From Smallanthus sonchifolius (lineage: Eukaryota; Streptophyta; Magnoliopsida; Asterales; Asteraceae), in NCBI GenBank assembly GCA_023525975.1, contig CM042035.1, forward strand, positions 28,859,001-28,923,000: DNA of 64,000 bases. The letters run 5' to 3'. Numbering within the stretch: the first letter of the stretch is position 1; every line of letters starts with the position of its first letter. Shown here piece by piece: positions 63,306 through 64,000 of the stretch. A program made the translations under genes and the position numbers. The notes below the pieces were generated by a model that made no database searches, was not told where the DNA came from, and worked only from the letters and a program-made list of their open reading frames with translations.

Positions 63306-64000
63306 CTCAAAAAAAAAAATAACTATAGAGAGAGCTATTACCGTTAATTTTTCTATGATCATTATTTTTAAAAAATATTTTTAAAGTTTTCTTTCTAGCG
63401 TCAATTTATAATTAGGGGCTTAACCTACCCCGTCACCAGGATTTTAAAAACTTTTGTTATCAAATCTAAGGTCCTTTTTATAAGAAAAATATGATTACTT
63501 GCACCACCCGATCAAAAAACTCTCATTCCCACTAAACGTAAAATTATTTTTTTCAAACCCAGAGAATATGGAAACCTAGTTTGTGAAGTATTCAACCATA
63601 ATATATATTTTTCATCAAATTCATCATGCATGACAAGTTTTAAATATAAAAAATACAGGATTTTTTGTCTAATTTTTTACTAGATCGAACTAGAAGCCAA
63701 CCATCATAAAAAGTTAACCCGTGGACGAGACCATACTAGCCGGTTTTGGCCTAGGCATGAAAAGCATCATCTAGGAAGAAAGGACCAAGCTAATTCTATA
63801 GTCGCATATTATGTAACAATTCTATCACAACCTATTCTTTACTTTTCACTCGTAAAAAAACCTATTGTGATTCAGCCAAGAGTCCTCTTCTCTTTCTTAT
63901 CATAGAGAAGAGATAAAAGAAAAAGAAAAGATATAATGACACTGTCACAGGACCTTGTTTCTAATTACTTGAATAAGTAACATTTCATCCGAAAAAAACC
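63306..64000. other. Right-edge spacer
   Basis: Contains the right copy of the direct repeat (63320-63415) and then AT-rich non-coding sequence. No gene recognised. Confidence 0.5.

Overview
This is plant nuclear DNA from a eudicot, most likely Asteraceae by the general feel of the repeats (inference, not tested). It is AT-rich and dominated by transposable elements. Only two genes look functional. One is a four-exon plastid-type NFU iron-sulfur scaffold gene at 40.7-42.8 kb (minus). The other is a multi-exon receptor-like kinase at 45.4-49.9 kb (minus) whose 5' end I could not resolve. A nearly intact hAT transposon at 59.6-62.5 kb carries a single frameshift.

Layout: 0.54-8.75 kb is a large TIR-bounded DNA element that holds an intron-containing fragment of a GDSL lipase gene and is interrupted by a 3.84-kb solo Ty3-type LTR (TSD TAAAC). 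From 8.76 to 10.23 kb lie two Helitrons and a truncated C-rich MITE. From 10.25 to 21.99 kb is the 3' part of a minus-strand Ty3/gypsy chromovirus. Its long LTR contains a nested 6.9-kb Ty1/copia element (TSD TAATG) and a MITE, and its chromodomain is split by a solo copia LTR (TSD TATGT). From 22.57 to 24.74 kb are two broken, co-oriented receptor-kinase domains, one CrRLK1L-like and one WAK-like. From 25.2 to 37.3 kb is a rearranged endogenous caulimovirid (pararetrovirus), including a near-perfect inverted repeat with arms of about 2.6 kb and little more than one genome length in tandem. Every viral coding region I examined except the last is broken by stops, frameshifts or deletions. From 37.4 to 40.6 kb are MITEs, a Ty3 LTR end and a foldback element. 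After the two genes come a deleted copia element (51.3-52.3 kb), two MITEs, a swarm of small Helitrons (53.7-59.3 kb), two hAT-type elements nested end to end, and a long-TIR MITE near the right edge.

Recurrent themes: (1) (TA)n tracts are repeated landing sites for MITEs and the pararetrovirus. (2) Several unrelated elements carry arrays of short near-perfect palindromes in their LTRs, leaders or subterminal regions. (3) hAT-type MITEs with TAGAGGTG ends fill the kinase introns and share their terminal motif with the larger hAT element. (4) One Helitron family, with a CCCGTGTAATACACGGG-type terminal hairpin and CTAG end, has inserted at least ten times. All family assignments rest on reading motifs by eye; no database search was run.
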